Below, in pieces: positions 9,154 through 18,844 of a stretch of 64,000 nt of DNA (the first letter of the stretch is position 1; every line of letters starts with the position of its first letter). The position numbers were made by a program, and so were the translations under genes. Under the pieces are notes generated by a model. The model had not been told where the DNA came from. It saw nothing but the letters and a program-made list of their open reading frames with translations, and searched no databases. Source of the stretch: CAWGGS01 sp046704745 (GTDB taxonomy: Bacteria; Desulfobacterota; Desulfobulbia; Desulfobulbales; Desulfocapsaceae); contig JBJKRL010000147.1 of assembly GCA_046704745.1 (NCBI GenBank), positions 22,932-86,931 on the forward strand, given 5' to 3'.

Positions 9154-10329
9154 ATGAGAAAAGCTGTAATCGTCAGTGCAGTCCGAACTCCACTTGGAAG
9201 TTTCGGAGGAAGTCTTGCAACCATGGGAGCAACCGATCTAGGCGGTCACGCCATTAAAGCGGCCGTTAACCGAGCAGGTTTAGAAGGAAAGGATATCGAT
9301 GAATGTATCATGGGAATGGTTCTTCCCTGCGGCTACGGTCAGAATCCAGGCAAGCAGGCTACCGTCCGAGCCGGTCTTCCCCAGGATGTCGAGGCGATAA
9401 CTGTCAATAAGGTCTGTGGCTCCTCTCTCAAGGCAGTGATGCTGGCAGCCCAGGCCGTCCAATGTGGAGACGCCGAGGTGGTCGTTGCCGGCGGCATGGA
9501 AAATATGAGTATGGCACCCTACTACATCGAAAAGGCCAGGTGGGGCTTACGTATGGGCACCGGCAAAATCGAAGATCATATGGTCCATGACGGCCTGTGG
9601 GATATCGTAAATGATTTTCATATGGGAATGTCCAATGAACTCTGCAGCGAGAAATGGAAAGTGACGCGGGAAGATCAGGACCGATTTGCCGAAGAGTCCT
9701 ATAAAAGAGCCGTACGCGCCTCACGAGATGGCCTGTTCAAGGATGAAATCGCACCGCTTTTGATTCCTCAGAGAAAGGGAGATCCGCTCCTGTTTGATAC
9801 CGACGAGTGCCCAAAAGAGACCAGTTTTGAAAACCTCTCAAGAATGCCGGGAGTGTTTAAAAAAGGCGGCGTCGGCACCGCTGGAAATGCCTCCAGCATC
9901 AGTGACGGTGCAGCAGCCGTTGTGGTTATGAGTGAGGAGAAGGCCAAAGAACTCGGCTGTCGTGTCATGGCTGCAATCGGAGCCCAGGCTTCATGCGCCA
10001 TCGAGATGAAATACGTTCTGATGGCACCGATCTATGCAATACCCAAGGTCCTGAAAAAAGAGGGCATATCGATTTCAGATATCGATCTCTTCGAGATCAA
10101 CGAAGCTTTCAGCGGCACCTCGGTTGGAATTAATAAGGTACTGGGCCTTGACCCGGGTAAGGTCAATGTCAATGGCGGCAGTGTCGCTCTTGGACACCCT
10201 ATCGGTGCCAGCGGCGCCAGAGTTCTGACCACCCTTCTTTACCAGATGCAACGACAGGGAGCAAAACGAGGGCTGGCCTCGCTCTGTCTTGGTGGAGGCG
10301 AAGCTGTTGCCTTGGTGGTCAACAGATAG
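9154..10329 (+). CDS. Thiolase (acetyl-CoA C-acyltransferase)
   Basis: This enzyme cleaves 3-ketoacyl-CoA to acetyl-CoA and a shortened acyl-CoA, the last step of beta-oxidation, or condenses in reverse. The thiolase residues are all present: nucleophilic Cys in NKVCGSSLKA (near residue 88), His in GGSVALGHPIGASGAR and the second Cys in SLCLGGGEA. I chose ATG 9154 (MRKAVIVSAVRTPLG), preceded by GAGGA, which gives the standard 391 aa; the frame extends to 9088 but the extra 22 residues are atypical. It is the first gene of the plus-strand fatty-acid oxidation set. Confidence 0.93.
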   Translation: MRKAVIVSAVRTPLGSFGGSLATMGATDLGGHAIKAAVNRAGLEGKDIDECIMGMVLPCGYGQNPGKQATVRAGLPQDVEAITVNKVCGSSLKAVMLAAQAVQCGDAEVVVAGGMENMSMAPYYIEKARWGLRMGTGKIEDHMVHDGLWDIVNDFHMGMSNELCSEKWKVTREDQDRFAEESYKRAVRASRDGLFKDEIAPLLIPQRKGDPLLFDTDECPKETSFENLSRMPGVFKKGGVGTAGNASSISDGAAAVVVMSEEKAKELGCRVMAAIGAQASCAIEMKYVLMAPIYAIPKVLKKEGISISDIDLFEINEAFSGTSVGINKVLGLDPGKVNVNGGSVALGHPIGASGARVLTTLLYQMQRQGAKRGLASLCLGGGEAVALVVNR

Positions 10330-10482
10330 TAAGCCGTCAGGATAAATAGGGTGTATCCAATTGTTTTATGTGAAATATTTTAGCATAACAATCTAAAGAT
10401 CTTATATTTTCTGTCTGATTTTTCAGTAATTCAGTATCATTGAATACCCCGGAACATAAAATGGGGTCGAGAGGGAGGATGC

Positions 10483-11340
10483 ATGAAGGTGACAACATTC
10501 GGAGTCATAGGTTCGGGACAAATGGGAAACGGTATCGCTCAGGTTGCAGCGGCAAGCGGCCTGCAGGTTCTGATGAGTGATATTAAAGAGGAGTTTTGCG
10601 CCAAAGGCATGGCAACGATTACCAAAAACCTCGACCGCAGCGTTGAAAAAGGCAAACTGCAACCCGGAGAACGTGATACCATCCTCGAGAAGATCAAGAC
10701 AACCACCGACTTGCAGGATATGGCTGGCGCCGATTTCATCGTCGAGGCAGCCGTAGAAAGGGAAGACCTGAAATTCAAAGTGTTCAAGGATCTTGACGCC
10801 GTATGCCCGCCTGGGGTTATTCTATCAACCAACACCTCGTCAATTCCCATCGGCAGAATTGCGGCCCAGACCAAGCGTCCCGACAAGGTCATCGGCATGC
10901 ACTTTATGAATCCTGTTCCGGTGATGAAACTGGTTGAGGTAATAAAAGGACTGGCCACCTCGGAGGAGACCTTTCAGATTACATGGGATCTTTGTCTCAA
11001 ATTCGGCAAGACTCCGGCAGAGGCCAATGATTTTCCCGGGTTTATCGCAAATCGGATTTTGATGCCCATGATTAATGAAGCTATTTTCTGTCTTTATCAA
11101 AGCGTAGGGCGGGCTGAAGATATCGACACCGTTATGAAGCTCGGCATGAATCACCCCATGGGGCCTCTGGCACTTGCCGATCTGATCGGACTTGACACCT
11201 GTCTTGCCATCATGGAGACGCTTTATGATGGGTTCAAGGATTCTAAATATCGGCCTTGCCCTCTTCTGAGAAAATATGTTGAAGCCGGCTGGCTCGGTAG
11301 AAAAACCGGACGAGGTTTTTACTCCTACCAGCTCGGATAG
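10483..11340 (+). CDS. hbd: 3-hydroxybutyryl-CoA (3-hydroxyacyl-CoA) dehydrogenase
   Basis: This enzyme oxidises 3-hydroxyacyl-CoA to 3-ketoacyl-CoA with NAD+. The Rossmann motif GSGQMGNGIAQ lies at the N-terminus, HFMNPVPVMKLVEV carries the catalytic His, and NDFPGFIANR is conserved. The 285-aa length matches short stand-alone Hbd enzymes. The Shine-Dalgarno GGGAGG lies before ATG 10483. It lies 153 bases downstream of thiolase; those bases hold no gene. Confidence 0.93.
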   Translation: MKVTTFGVIGSGQMGNGIAQVAAASGLQVLMSDIKEEFCAKGMATITKNLDRSVEKGKLQPGERDTILEKIKTTTDLQDMAGADFIVEAAVEREDLKFKVFKDLDAVCPPGVILSTNTSSIPIGRIAAQTKRPDKVIGMHFMNPVPVMKLVEVIKGLATSEETFQITWDLCLKFGKTPAEANDFPGFIANRILMPMINEAIFCLYQSVGRAEDIDTVMKLGMNHPMGPLALADLIGLDTCLAIMETLYDGFKDSKYRPCPLLRKYVEAGWLGRKTGRGFYSYQLG

Positions 11341-11367
11341 AACAGGGCTAAGCCAAAACTAAAAATC

Positions 11368-12588
11368 ATGACAATTGAGACATACACACAGGGAGCACCA
11401 TACCAGGAAGTCAAGGCCAGAATTGAAAATCTGCAAGCATCAATGCGGAATAAGGGCATAGACGGTGTCCTGATCGCCCAGAAAACGGACATTTTCTATT
11501 TCGCAGCAACATCGCAGCAGGGCTGGTTATATATCCCAGAGTCCGGCCTGCCTCTGTTGATGATATTCAAAGATTTCGATCGAGCGATTATCGAATCACC
11601 TCTGGAGCGGATTCTTTCTCTGGCCAGCTCGAAAAAGATACCGGCTATTCTGCAAGATTACGGCTACGCCCTACCTGCTGTTCTTGGACTCGAACTCGAT
11701 GTGTTACCGGCCAATCTCTATTTTCAATATGCCGAAATTTTCAAAGACAGCACCATCATCGATGTTTCCACGGAAATTCGTCTGATACGAGCGATTAAGT
11801 CCTCATATGAACTGGAGTTCTTAAGAAAAGCGGCATTGCTCTCTGACGCTGTTGCAGCCAAGGTTCCGGAGTTGCTCGAGGCAGGGAAAGCAGAAGTAAC
11901 TGTTGCCGGAGAGCTTGAGTCCTATGCCCGGAGTCTTGGCCATCAGGGGATTATCCGGATGCGGCTCTGGGGAAGCGAACTGTTCTACGGCCATTTGATG
12001 TCGGGGGCCTCAGCTGCAGTTCCGAGCTATCTGGCCTCCCCCACCGGCGGCAGGGGTGTAAGTCCGGCGATCGGGCAGGGAGCAGGCTTCAGAAAGATCG
12101 GTAAAAACGAGCCGATCCTGGTCGATTATGCCTTTGCCTTTAAGGGCTATATCTCCGATCATGCCAGAATATTTTCCATCGGTGCTCTTCCCGATGAGTT
12201 GCTGCAGGCCCACGAAGCCATGTTGACCATCCAGGAGAGAACGAAAAAACAGGCTTTGCCGGGAACCCCTTCCGGAGATATCTACGATTTGATGCAATCA
12301 ATGGCTAAAAACATGGGATACGAGGACTCTTTTATGGGTGTCGGAGACAGGCGCATCAGGTTCACCGGACACGGAGTGGGACTGGAATTGGATGAGTTTC
12401 CATTTCTTGCAAAAGGTCAGGCACTGCCATTGGCATCCGGCATGGTCATAGCGTTGGAACCTAAAGTCATTCTACCAGGCAAGGGAGTCGTTGGGATCGA
12501 AAATACTATGTTGGTGACCGACAGCGGTCTGGAATCTTTATCCACCTTTGATGATCATATCCTGATCCTGCCTCACGACCAATTCTGA
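11368..12588 (+). CDS. M24 family metallopeptidase homologue (Xaa-Pro aminopeptidase/creatinase fold)
   Basis: The 406-aa protein has a creatinase-type N-terminal domain and a C-terminal pita-bread domain from about residue 170. The five metal ligands can be traced: Asp in VDYAFAF, Asp in SDHARIF, His in TGHGVGLELDEFP, Glu in ALEPKV and Glu in GIENT. A dinuclear metal hydrolase acting on an X-Pro-like or other amide bond is therefore likely. It starts 27 bases after hbd, so it is probably co-transcribed. A peptidase is unexpected inside a beta-oxidation operon, and its substrate is unknown. Confidence 0.82.
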   Translation: MTIETYTQGAPYQEVKARIENLQASMRNKGIDGVLIAQKTDIFYFAATSQQGWLYIPESGLPLLMIFKDFDRAIIESPLERILSLASSKKIPAILQDYGYALPAVLGLELDVLPANLYFQYAEIFKDSTIIDVSTEIRLIRAIKSSYELEFLRKAALLSDAVAAKVPELLEAGKAEVTVAGELESYARSLGHQGIIRMRLWGSELFYGHLMSGASAAVPSYLASPTGGRGVSPAIGQGAGFRKIGKNEPILVDYAFAFKGYISDHARIFSIGALPDELLQAHEAMLTIQERTKKQALPGTPSGDIYDLMQSMAKNMGYEDSFMGVGDRRIRFTGHGVGLELDEFPFLAKGQALPLASGMVIALEPKVILPGKGVVGIENTMLVTDSGLESLSTFDDHILILPHDQF

Positions 12589-13127
12589 TCCAAGAACTGG
12601 TCGACAAACACGGGGTGTGGATGCAAAGGGTTGAGTTTGCCAAGGGCATGAATGAGGAAAAACACTGCAACGACTCCTTATGGTTTCGTTTTTCCCCTTA
12701 CGAAGCCTCGTCGATCAAAAAGTCCATGGGACTTGCGGAGCATCCTGGACTTGACGGATTAAAAATGGCCTTGGGATTTCGGGTTGATACAGGTATAAAT
12801 AGACAATCCCTTGTGGATGAACCGGCTGACAGTTTTATTTTCCGTATGGATGAAGCCGGGTCCCGGCAGCCGGGAAATGCAAAGCTCTGGCTGATGATCC
12901 TGCAGGTCAGGAGGACTGGCAAAATATACCTCTTTCACCCGGGCTGTTGATCCGCGGATTTTCACGACTCGCGTCGGTTGTCCTCCGGACGATTACCCAG
13001 ATACGTGGTATCTGTAACAGGAAATTCGCCCTGCCCCGAGGACTTTCTCGTTTAGCCCGATGGAAGAGTTGACAAAGAATAAAATTTATTTAAACGGATA
13101 GTTATAAAAGTGAATGGAGGAGAGTCC
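12589..13127 (+). other. Gene-free spacer with one doubtful 111-codon open frame
   Basis: The only long frame, 12615-12950, encodes 111 residues with no recognisable domain and no clear Shine-Dalgarno. The opposite strand is also open over much of it. It may be a decayed gene remnant. The last 60 bases are AT-rich and lead into the enoyl-CoA hydratase ribosome-binding site. Confidence 0.35.
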
Positions 13128-13910
13128 ATGTCCTACACCAACATACTCCTAGAAACCGGCAGCAAAATCGCCACAATTACCATCAATCGTCCCAAATCAT
13201 TGAATGCTCTTAATAAAGAGACACTGCAGGAACTAATCGACTGCTTTACCAGAATCAAGGATGATGACGAGGTCCATATCGTTATTCTGACAGGTTCGGG
13301 AGAAAAGGCCTTTGTCGCCGGGGCAGACATTTCTTTCATGCGTCAGCTGAGCCCGCTTGAAGTCCGTACCTTTGCCGGTCTCGGCCACCAATGCATGGAC
13401 ACCATCGAGCGTCTTGGGAAACCGGTTATCGCCGCCATAAATGGATTTGCCCTGGGTGGAGGCTGTGAGCTTGCCATATCCTGCGATATCCGCCTGGCAA
13501 GCGACAATGCCAAATTCGGTCAGCCTGAAGTTAATCTTGGAATCCTTCCAGGCTTCGGAGGTACCCAACGTTTACCCCGTCTGATCGGCAGAGGAAGGGC
13601 AAGCGAATTGATTTTCACCGGCGACATGATCGATGCAGCAGAAGCCTTTCGTATCGGCCTGGTCAATCGGGTTGTTCCCCAGGATAAATTACTCCCTGCC
13701 AGCAGGGAAATGGCGCATAAGATCATCTCCCGCGGACAAGTAGCTGTACGTCTGAGCAAAGACGCCATCATAAACGGCTTGGAGATGGATCTCGCCAGGG
13801 CATGCGACTATGAAATCGATCAGTTTGCCCTAAGCTTTACCAGCGCCGATCAGAAAGAAGGAATGGATGCATTTTTGGAAAAACGCCCTGCCAAATTTCA
13901 GGGACAATGA
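13128..13910 (+). CDS. Enoyl-CoA hydratase (crotonase family)
   Basis: This enzyme hydrates trans-2-enoyl-CoA to 3-hydroxyacyl-CoA. The oxyanion-hole segments AFVAGADISFM and GFALGGGCELAISCD are present. Both catalytic Glu are in place (GGGCEL and QPEVNLGILPGFGGTQR), which points to hydratase rather than isomerase or dehalogenase activity. ATG 13128 has GGAGGAGA upstream and gives the usual 260 aa; the frame opens 18 bases earlier at a GTG. It is followed after 18 bases by acyl-CoA dehydrogenase. Confidence 0.93.
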   Translation: MSYTNILLETGSKIATITINRPKSLNALNKETLQELIDCFTRIKDDDEVHIVILTGSGEKAFVAGADISFMRQLSPLEVRTFAGLGHQCMDTIERLGKPVIAAINGFALGGGCELAISCDIRLASDNAKFGQPEVNLGILPGFGGTQRLPRLIGRGRASELIFTGDMIDAAEAFRIGLVNRVVPQDKLLPASREMAHKIISRGQVAVRLSKDAIINGLEMDLARACDYEIDQFALSFTSADQKEGMDAFLEKRPAKFQGQ

Positions 13911-13928
13911 TCAATTGGAAAGATCGCT

Positions 13929-15092
13929 ATGAATCTCGATTTAAACGAAGAACAGAAACTCATCCAGGATACGGCAAGGGATTTTGCCGCAGCCGAACTT
14001 GAACCTGTTGCGGCTGGTCTTGATCAGGGGCAAAATGAACCGATTTTTTTCACTAACCTGAAAAAACTGGCTGAACTGGGTTTTATGGGTCTCAACGTGA
14101 AGGACGAGTATGGAGGAGCGGAAGCAGGTACGGTTGCCTTTAGTATCGCCATGACCGAAATTGCCAGAGCCTGCGCCTCCACAGCCGTGACCGTATCGGT
14201 CAACAACATGGTCTGCGAGGTTATTCAGGCCCTGGGCAATGAAGAGCAGAAGATAAAATATTTACCAAAGATCTGCAGCGGCGATTACCCGGCTGCAGCC
14301 TTTGCCTTGACCGAGCCGGGTGCCGGATCGGATCCGTCCGGAATGACGACAACGGCTCTAACCGATGGCAACGACTGGATTTTAAATGGTTCAAAAATCT
14401 TTATTACCAGCGCTCCCTATGCAGGCGTCTTCGTCGTCTGGGCTGTAACAGACCCACGTGCGAAAAAAGGAAAAGGGATCAGCACCTTCCTGGTTGAAAG
14501 CGGAACGCCCGGTCTTATCATCGGTAAAAAGGAAGAGAAGATGGGACAGCACGCCTCGGCTACCAATGAGGTCCTGTTTCAGGATTGCCGGGTGCCGGGT
14601 AATGCCATCATGGGAAATCTTAATGATGGCTTCCGGGTGGCTGTTGGAGAACTGGCTGGAGGGAGGATCGGTATCGGCTCACTGGCTCTCGGGGTTGGTT
14701 TGGCGGCTATGGACTTTGCCACAAAATACTCCCTGGAACGGTCTCAATTCGGGCAGAAAATCAGTCAGTTTGAGGCCATTCAATGGAAAATCGCCGATAT
14801 GTACACAAAGCTTGAAGCCTCACGGCTTCTGCTTATGAATGCCGCCTTCAAAAAGGAACAGGGCAGATCTTTCACCAAAGAGGCATCCATGGCCAAGGTA
14901 TTTGCCACCGAATCGGCCAATATGGCCTGCTACGAAGCCATGCAGATTCTCGGTGGTTACGGCTATACCCGTGATTTCCCAATCGAGCGCTACACAAGAG
15001 ATGCCAGAATTACAACTATTTACGAAGGAACAAGCGAGATCCAACGCCTTATCATCTCCCGTGAGATCCTACGCTCCTTTGGGGGGCAATAG
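13929..15092 (+). CDS. Short-chain acyl-CoA dehydrogenase (butyryl-CoA dehydrogenase-like)
   Basis: This FAD enzyme oxidises acyl-CoA to trans-2-enoyl-CoA and normally passes electrons to an electron-transfer flavoprotein. The signatures AFALTEPGAGSD and QILGGYGYTRDFPIERYTRD are present. The catalytic base is the Glu of IYEGTSEIQ near the C-terminus, as in short-chain enzymes. At 387 aa it is the usual length. No etfAB genes occur in the window. The gene ends 10 bases before the convergent gene at 15103. Confidence 0.93.
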   Translation: MNLDLNEEQKLIQDTARDFAAAELEPVAAGLDQGQNEPIFFTNLKKLAELGFMGLNVKDEYGGAEAGTVAFSIAMTEIARACASTAVTVSVNNMVCEVIQALGNEEQKIKYLPKICSGDYPAAAFALTEPGAGSDPSGMTTTALTDGNDWILNGSKIFITSAPYAGVFVVWAVTDPRAKKGKGISTFLVESGTPGLIIGKKEEKMGQHASATNEVLFQDCRVPGNAIMGNLNDGFRVAVGELAGGRIGIGSLALGVGLAAMDFATKYSLERSQFGQKISQFEAIQWKIADMYTKLEASRLLLMNAAFKKEQGRSFTKEASMAKVFATESANMACYEAMQILGGYGYTRDFPIERYTRDARITTIYEGTSEIQRLIISREILRSFGGQ

Positions 15093-15102
15093 AAAGGTTA
15101 GC

Positions 15103-16188
15103 CTACAGTTCAATTTTGAGTTCGTCGATCTCTCTTGAATATTTTTCCTTTAACGGCCAGAGAGATTTATCCAACCATTTCTGCATATCGTTTTCAGCGG
15201 CTATCTCATGCAGGCATTCAAGAATGCCGGCCGCCAAGCGCCTTTCATCGGCCCGCCCCGTGTATTGTATCTTGCCCTTTGTATATTTAAATTCTTCGGT
15301 AAACGGATCGAGAAATTCATATCTGTCCACCTTTTGCACGAATTTCTGTTTCAAAATGGTAGCAAAATCATTTTTGATCTTTTTGTTACTGGTGATGAAT
15401 TTCTCATAAATGAGCATGAGATACTGCAGCATCTCTACCACTCGCAATGGCCCCTTATATTCTTCCCGGTATTCAAACTCGAACTCCGGCTCAGATTCGG
15501 CCTCCTGCTTTGGAGCCTTTGCCGGAGGCTTTTCTTCGGCCTTGCTCGGGGTCTGATCCTTCTTACCGTTGTTGATGACAGAGTTGTTTCCAGTTATCTT
15601 ATCCAGCAATATCCTGCGAACGTTTAGCATAGCTCCGGTCTTTCTCGATCTCTCGATCAAGCCGGTCTGCATATTTTGGGCAGGAACGAGTTGCCATTTG
15701 CTATCAGCGGAAACTGCCCCGATGACTTGGCCGTTATGCATAAATAATAATGCCAAATCATCCTTTGAGAAAGCGACCTCTATGTACCCTGTCAGACGGT
15801 CTACTGTCATCTTGCGGATGAGTCCCTCAAGATCGGTAAACTCGGTGGATAAATCTTTGTAGAGGTCTTCGGCATTGGCGACATTTGCCCAAAAAGCTAT
15901 TTTTTCCGGAGGGATCTCATAGATGGAGAGTAACACCTTGCTGGATTTTGCTTCTGTCAGAAGACGGTTAACAGCCTCTTTTCCACTGACCATGGTGCCT
16001 GCATTTCTAAAGGTGCCGTTGATCAGATTGAAAGCATCAAAAAAGATAACCCCTTCCGCCGACGGCAACTGAAAGTGTACGCAACCGGCGTCAACAATGC
16101 CCTGATAATGTTCAAACAGCTTGTCCATGTCTAAATAGTAGCTGTTCAATTCCTGGATTATCGGTGTTTCCTTGGGTATGACGATCAT
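15103..16188 (-). CDS. Conserved-looking cytoplasmic protein of unknown function
   Basis: The 361-aa protein is not recognised. It has no signal peptide or membrane segment. The N-terminal 200 residues have two beta-rich stretches (residues about 30-60 and 125-160, e.g. ALLFMHNGQVIGAV) that recall DUF4388-like domains, but the match is weak. A charged Lys/Pro/Glu linker spans about 205-240. The C-terminal 120 residues are helical and charged. It converges on the acyl-CoA dehydrogenase gene, 10 bases apart. The long open frame and clean start support a real gene. Confidence 0.7.
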   Translation of the reverse strand: MIVIPKETPIIQELNSYYLDMDKLFEHYQGIVDAGCVHFQLPSAEGVIFFDAFNLINGTFRNAGTMVSGKEAVNRLLTEAKSSKVLLSIYEIPPEKIAFWANVANAEDLYKDLSTEFTDLEGLIRKMTVDRLTGYIEVAFSKDDLALLFMHNGQVIGAVSADSKWQLVPAQNMQTGLIERSRKTGAMLNVRRILLDKITGNNSVINNGKKDQTPSKAEEKPPAKAPKQEAESEPEFEFEYREEYKGPLRVVEMLQYLMLIYEKFITSNKKIKNDFATILKQKFVQKVDRYEFLDPFTEEFKYTKGKIQYTGRADERRLAAGILECLHEIAAENDMQKWLDKSLWPLKEKYSREIDELKIEL

Positions 16189-16466
16189 ATTTCAGTCTCC
16201 ATCAAATGGTTGAATCTTCAGTTCTTTTTAAACGAAGAAACGGCTTCACCTACAAACCTGTACCGGCATCTTTTAAATTGTTCCGATCAAATTCACCAGG
16301 AGGTCTTTGGTCGACCTAAGATTCGATATTCTACTAATCCATGAGAAAAAAAGAAACTGCAAAAACATCTCTTCCAATCTCTGAAAAAAGCCTAGCAGGT
16401 TTAGTCTTTGTTTTCAATATCTTTTCATTCACGCCATCTCCCGTAGCAGCCTTATGAAAACGAATG

Positions 16467-17702
16467 TCAAGTATGCACACCCCAAAAGAGGTAGGCTGCA
16501 CCCACTGCTGCAATCATTCCCGCCAGATCGGCAATGAGTCCACCTGCTACCGCGTATCGTATACGCTTGATGCCCACAGAACCGAAATAAACCGCCAAGA
16601 CATAAAATGTCGTCTCAGTACTGCCCTGTACAACCGACGCCAAATGTCCGGCAAAGCTGTCCGGACCAAAGACCTTCATAGTTTCCACCATCATCGCCCT
16701 GGAGCCGCTGCCTGATAACGGTTTCAAAAGCATGGTCGGCAGACCGTTGACCCAGGCCGGATCAAAACCCATGGAGCTAACCAATATTTTAATCCCATGT
16801 GTAAAGAGATCCAAAGCACCGCTGGCGCGAAGCATACCGATGGCAACCAGCATGGCCACCAGATAAGGAATGATGGTTATGGCCGTTTTAAACCCATCCT
16901 TGGCCCCTTCAATAAAGGCCTCATAGGCATTGACTCTTTTTATGAGAGCACCCAGAAGAAAAACGGTGATTATTCCAAGAAGAAGCCCGTTGCCGATTAA
17001 AGACGAATACACGGGCAATTGTTCAGAAGGAAGATGAAAAAACCAGGCAGCCAGTCCTCCGACGAACAATGTCAGCCCACCGATCCACGCCAAGACAACA
17101 CGGTCAGGAACGATGTGCTGTCTTATCATTACAAACAGAAAACCGGCCAGGGTCGAACAATAGGTGGCCATGAGAATGGGGAGGAAAACATCTGTCGGAT
17201 CATGGGCTCCCATCTGAGCCCGGTAGGTGAAGATGGTCACCGGTATAAGTGTCACCGACGAAGTATTAAGCACCAGAAACATTATCTGAGAATCACTGGC
17301 GGTTTCCTTGTCTTGGTTCAACTCCTGCAACTCCTGCATAGCTTTAAGTCCAATCGGAGTAGCCGCATTATCAAGACCCAGCATGTTGGCTGCCATATTC
17401 ATGGTAATGGAAGACAACGCAGGATGCCCCTTGGGCACATCGGGAAATATTCTTGAAAACAGCGGAGAAAGCCAGCGGGCCAGTGCAGCGAGAAAGCCGG
17501 CTTCTTCTCCAATCCGCATGAAACCGAGCCATAGACACATCACTCCGGTCAAACCCAAAGCGATCTCAAAGGCAGTCTTGGCATTGTCGAACCCGGCCTT
17601 TACCAACAAGGTAAAGATGTCCTGTTGTCCATTGATCAGAAACTGAAACAAGGCAGTCGCAAAGGCCGTAAAAAAAAACCCAACCCAAATGGCATTAAGC
17701 AT
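16467..17702 (-). CDS. Nucleoside recognition (Gate) domain membrane protein, SpmA-SpmB fusion type
   Basis: The 411-aa protein has about ten hydrophobic segments and two Gate domains. The N-terminal half resembles SpmA (NMAANMLGLDNAATPIGLKA) and the C-terminal half SpmB (MLLKPLSGSGSRAMM and GSTETTFYVLAVYFG). Outside spore-formers such fusions are common and probably transport a small solute; the substrate is unknown. I chose ATG 17702 (MLNAIWVGFFF), which overlaps the TauE stop by 8 bases, so the two are translationally coupled. An upstream extension to 17756 lies within tauE in another frame. Confidence 0.8.
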   Translation of the reverse strand: MLNAIWVGFFFTAFATALFQFLINGQQDIFTLLVKAGFDNAKTAFEIALGLTGVMCLWLGFMRIGEEAGFLAALARWLSPLFSRIFPDVPKGHPALSSITMNMAANMLGLDNAATPIGLKAMQELQELNQDKETASDSQIMFLVLNTSSVTLIPVTIFTYRAQMGAHDPTDVFLPILMATYCSTLAGFLFVMIRQHIVPDRVVLAWIGGLTLFVGGLAAWFFHLPSEQLPVYSSLIGNGLLLGIITVFLLGALIKRVNAYEAFIEGAKDGFKTAITIIPYLVAMLVAIGMLRASGALDLFTHGIKILVSSMGFDPAWVNGLPTMLLKPLSGSGSRAMMVETMKVFGPDSFAGHLASVVQGSTETTFYVLAVYFGSVGIKRIRYAVAGGLIADLAGMIAAVGAAYLFWGVHT

Positions 17703-18504
17703 GAAAGAAGACACCCCAGGCCATTTTCGTTGCCACCACAACCAGAAGTAGGGCAAAGATCTTTTTCAACCTGGGAACGGGAAGGCTGTGGGCAAGTTTG
17801 GCACCCAATGGAGCCGTTACTACGCTTGCCATGACTATACCGGCCAGGGCAGGAAGATAAACAAACCCTACAGAAAACGCCGGAAGTGATGATTTGTGAA
17901 AACCGCTCGCCAGATAGCCCAATGTTCCGGCTACGGCAAGGGGAAAACCGATGGCTGAAGCTGTGCCGATAGCGTTGTGCACAGGAAGATTGCACCATAT
18001 CATGAACGGAACCGACAGAGATCCGCCACCGATTCCAACCAGGCTGGATATTATTCCGATGACCCCTCCGGCCGAAAACATTCCGACACTGCCGGGGAAA
18101 TCACGTGTGGCGGGAGGTTTTTTATCGAGAATAAGCTGCACTGCGACATAATAGAGAAAAATCACAAAAAAACCTTTGAGAAAACCGGTGGTCAGCCTCG
18201 ACGCCAGCCAGGCCCCGGTAAAAGTCCCAATTACTATACCTCCTGCTATCCTCCTTACAACCGACCATTCCACCGCACCTTTTTTGTGGTGGGCGATAAA
18301 ACTGGATACGGAAGTAAATACGATACTGGCCATGGAAGTGCCAAGAGCAAGATGCATCAAATGGAATGAGTCGATTCCTTGAAGGGTAAAACAATAGACA
18401 AGCATTGGGACAATGACGAGTCCACCGCCGATCCCGAGAAGACCAGCCAAAATGCCCCCAATCACGCCGACTGCAACGTAAATTAAAAGTATGCTGAGAT
18501 GCAC
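17695..18504 (-). CDS. TauE/SafE family sulfite/sulfonate-type exporter
   Basis: The membrane protein has about eight hydrophobic helices and the family's repeated Gly-rich motif (GLLGIGGGLVIVPML near the N-terminus, SLVGIGGGSLSVPFM in the second half). Members export sulfite, sulfoacetate or related anions. The GTG at 18504 is preceded by AGGA and gives 269 aa; an ATG at 18555 would overlap the HxlR gene by 38 bases. It lies between hxlR-type and SpmAB-type genes in one operon. A sulfur-anion role would suit a sulfate reducer but is inference. Confidence 0.85.
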   Translation of the reverse strand: MHLSILLIYVAVGVIGGILAGLLGIGGGLVIVPMLVYCFTLQGIDSFHLMHLALGTSMASIVFTSVSSFIAHHKKGAVEWSVVRRIAGGIVIGTFTGAWLASRLTTGFLKGFFVIFLYYVAVQLILDKKPPATRDFPGSVGMFSAGGVIGIISSLVGIGGGSLSVPFMIWCNLPVHNAIGTASAIGFPLAVAGTLGYLASGFHKSSLPAFSVGFVYLPALAGIVMASVVTAPLGAKLAHSLPVPRLKKIFALLLVVVATKMAWGVFFHA

Positions 18505-18517
18505 GTTTTCATCCTGT

Positions 18518-18844
18518 CTAACTGATTGTCTTTGCCCATTCTTTAGACCAGTCACCCAAAGGTTTCAATAATGTAAATAACTCGGTTCCGGTTTCGGTCA
18601 AACGATATCCTTCCAAGGTCCTCTCCAGTATTTGAGCCTCAGCCAGTTCCTTGAGTCTGGTGCTGAGGATGGTCGGCGAGATCGTCTGACATTTTGCTTG
18701 CAAAACCCTAAATGGGGCGGGACCAGTGCTAAGGTTCCAGATAATCCCCATCGCCCAACGTCTCCCGAGAAGGTCAAACAAGACCATGATAGGTGCCCCG
18801 GTCTTTGATCCTCGTACCGGAGACCCCGGTTTTGGAATTGGCAT
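18518..18844 (-). CDS. HxlR family winged-helix regulator
   Basis: The 108-aa protein has the HxlR pattern: LLGRRWAMGIIWNLSTGPAPF near the N-terminus, then the recognition region ISPTILSTRLKELAEAQILE and the wing YRLTETGTEL. ATG 18844 has AAGGAG six bases upstream. The usual Cys near the N-terminus is absent, so it may not be a simple redox or aldehyde sensor. It is the first gene of an operon with the exporter and Gate-domain genes and probably controls it. Confidence 0.88.
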   Translation of the reverse strand: MPIPKPGSPVRGSKTGAPIMVLFDLLGRRWAMGIIWNLSTGPAPFRVLQAKCQTISPTILSTRLKELAEAQILERTLEGYRLTETGTELFTLLKPLGDWSKEWAKTIS

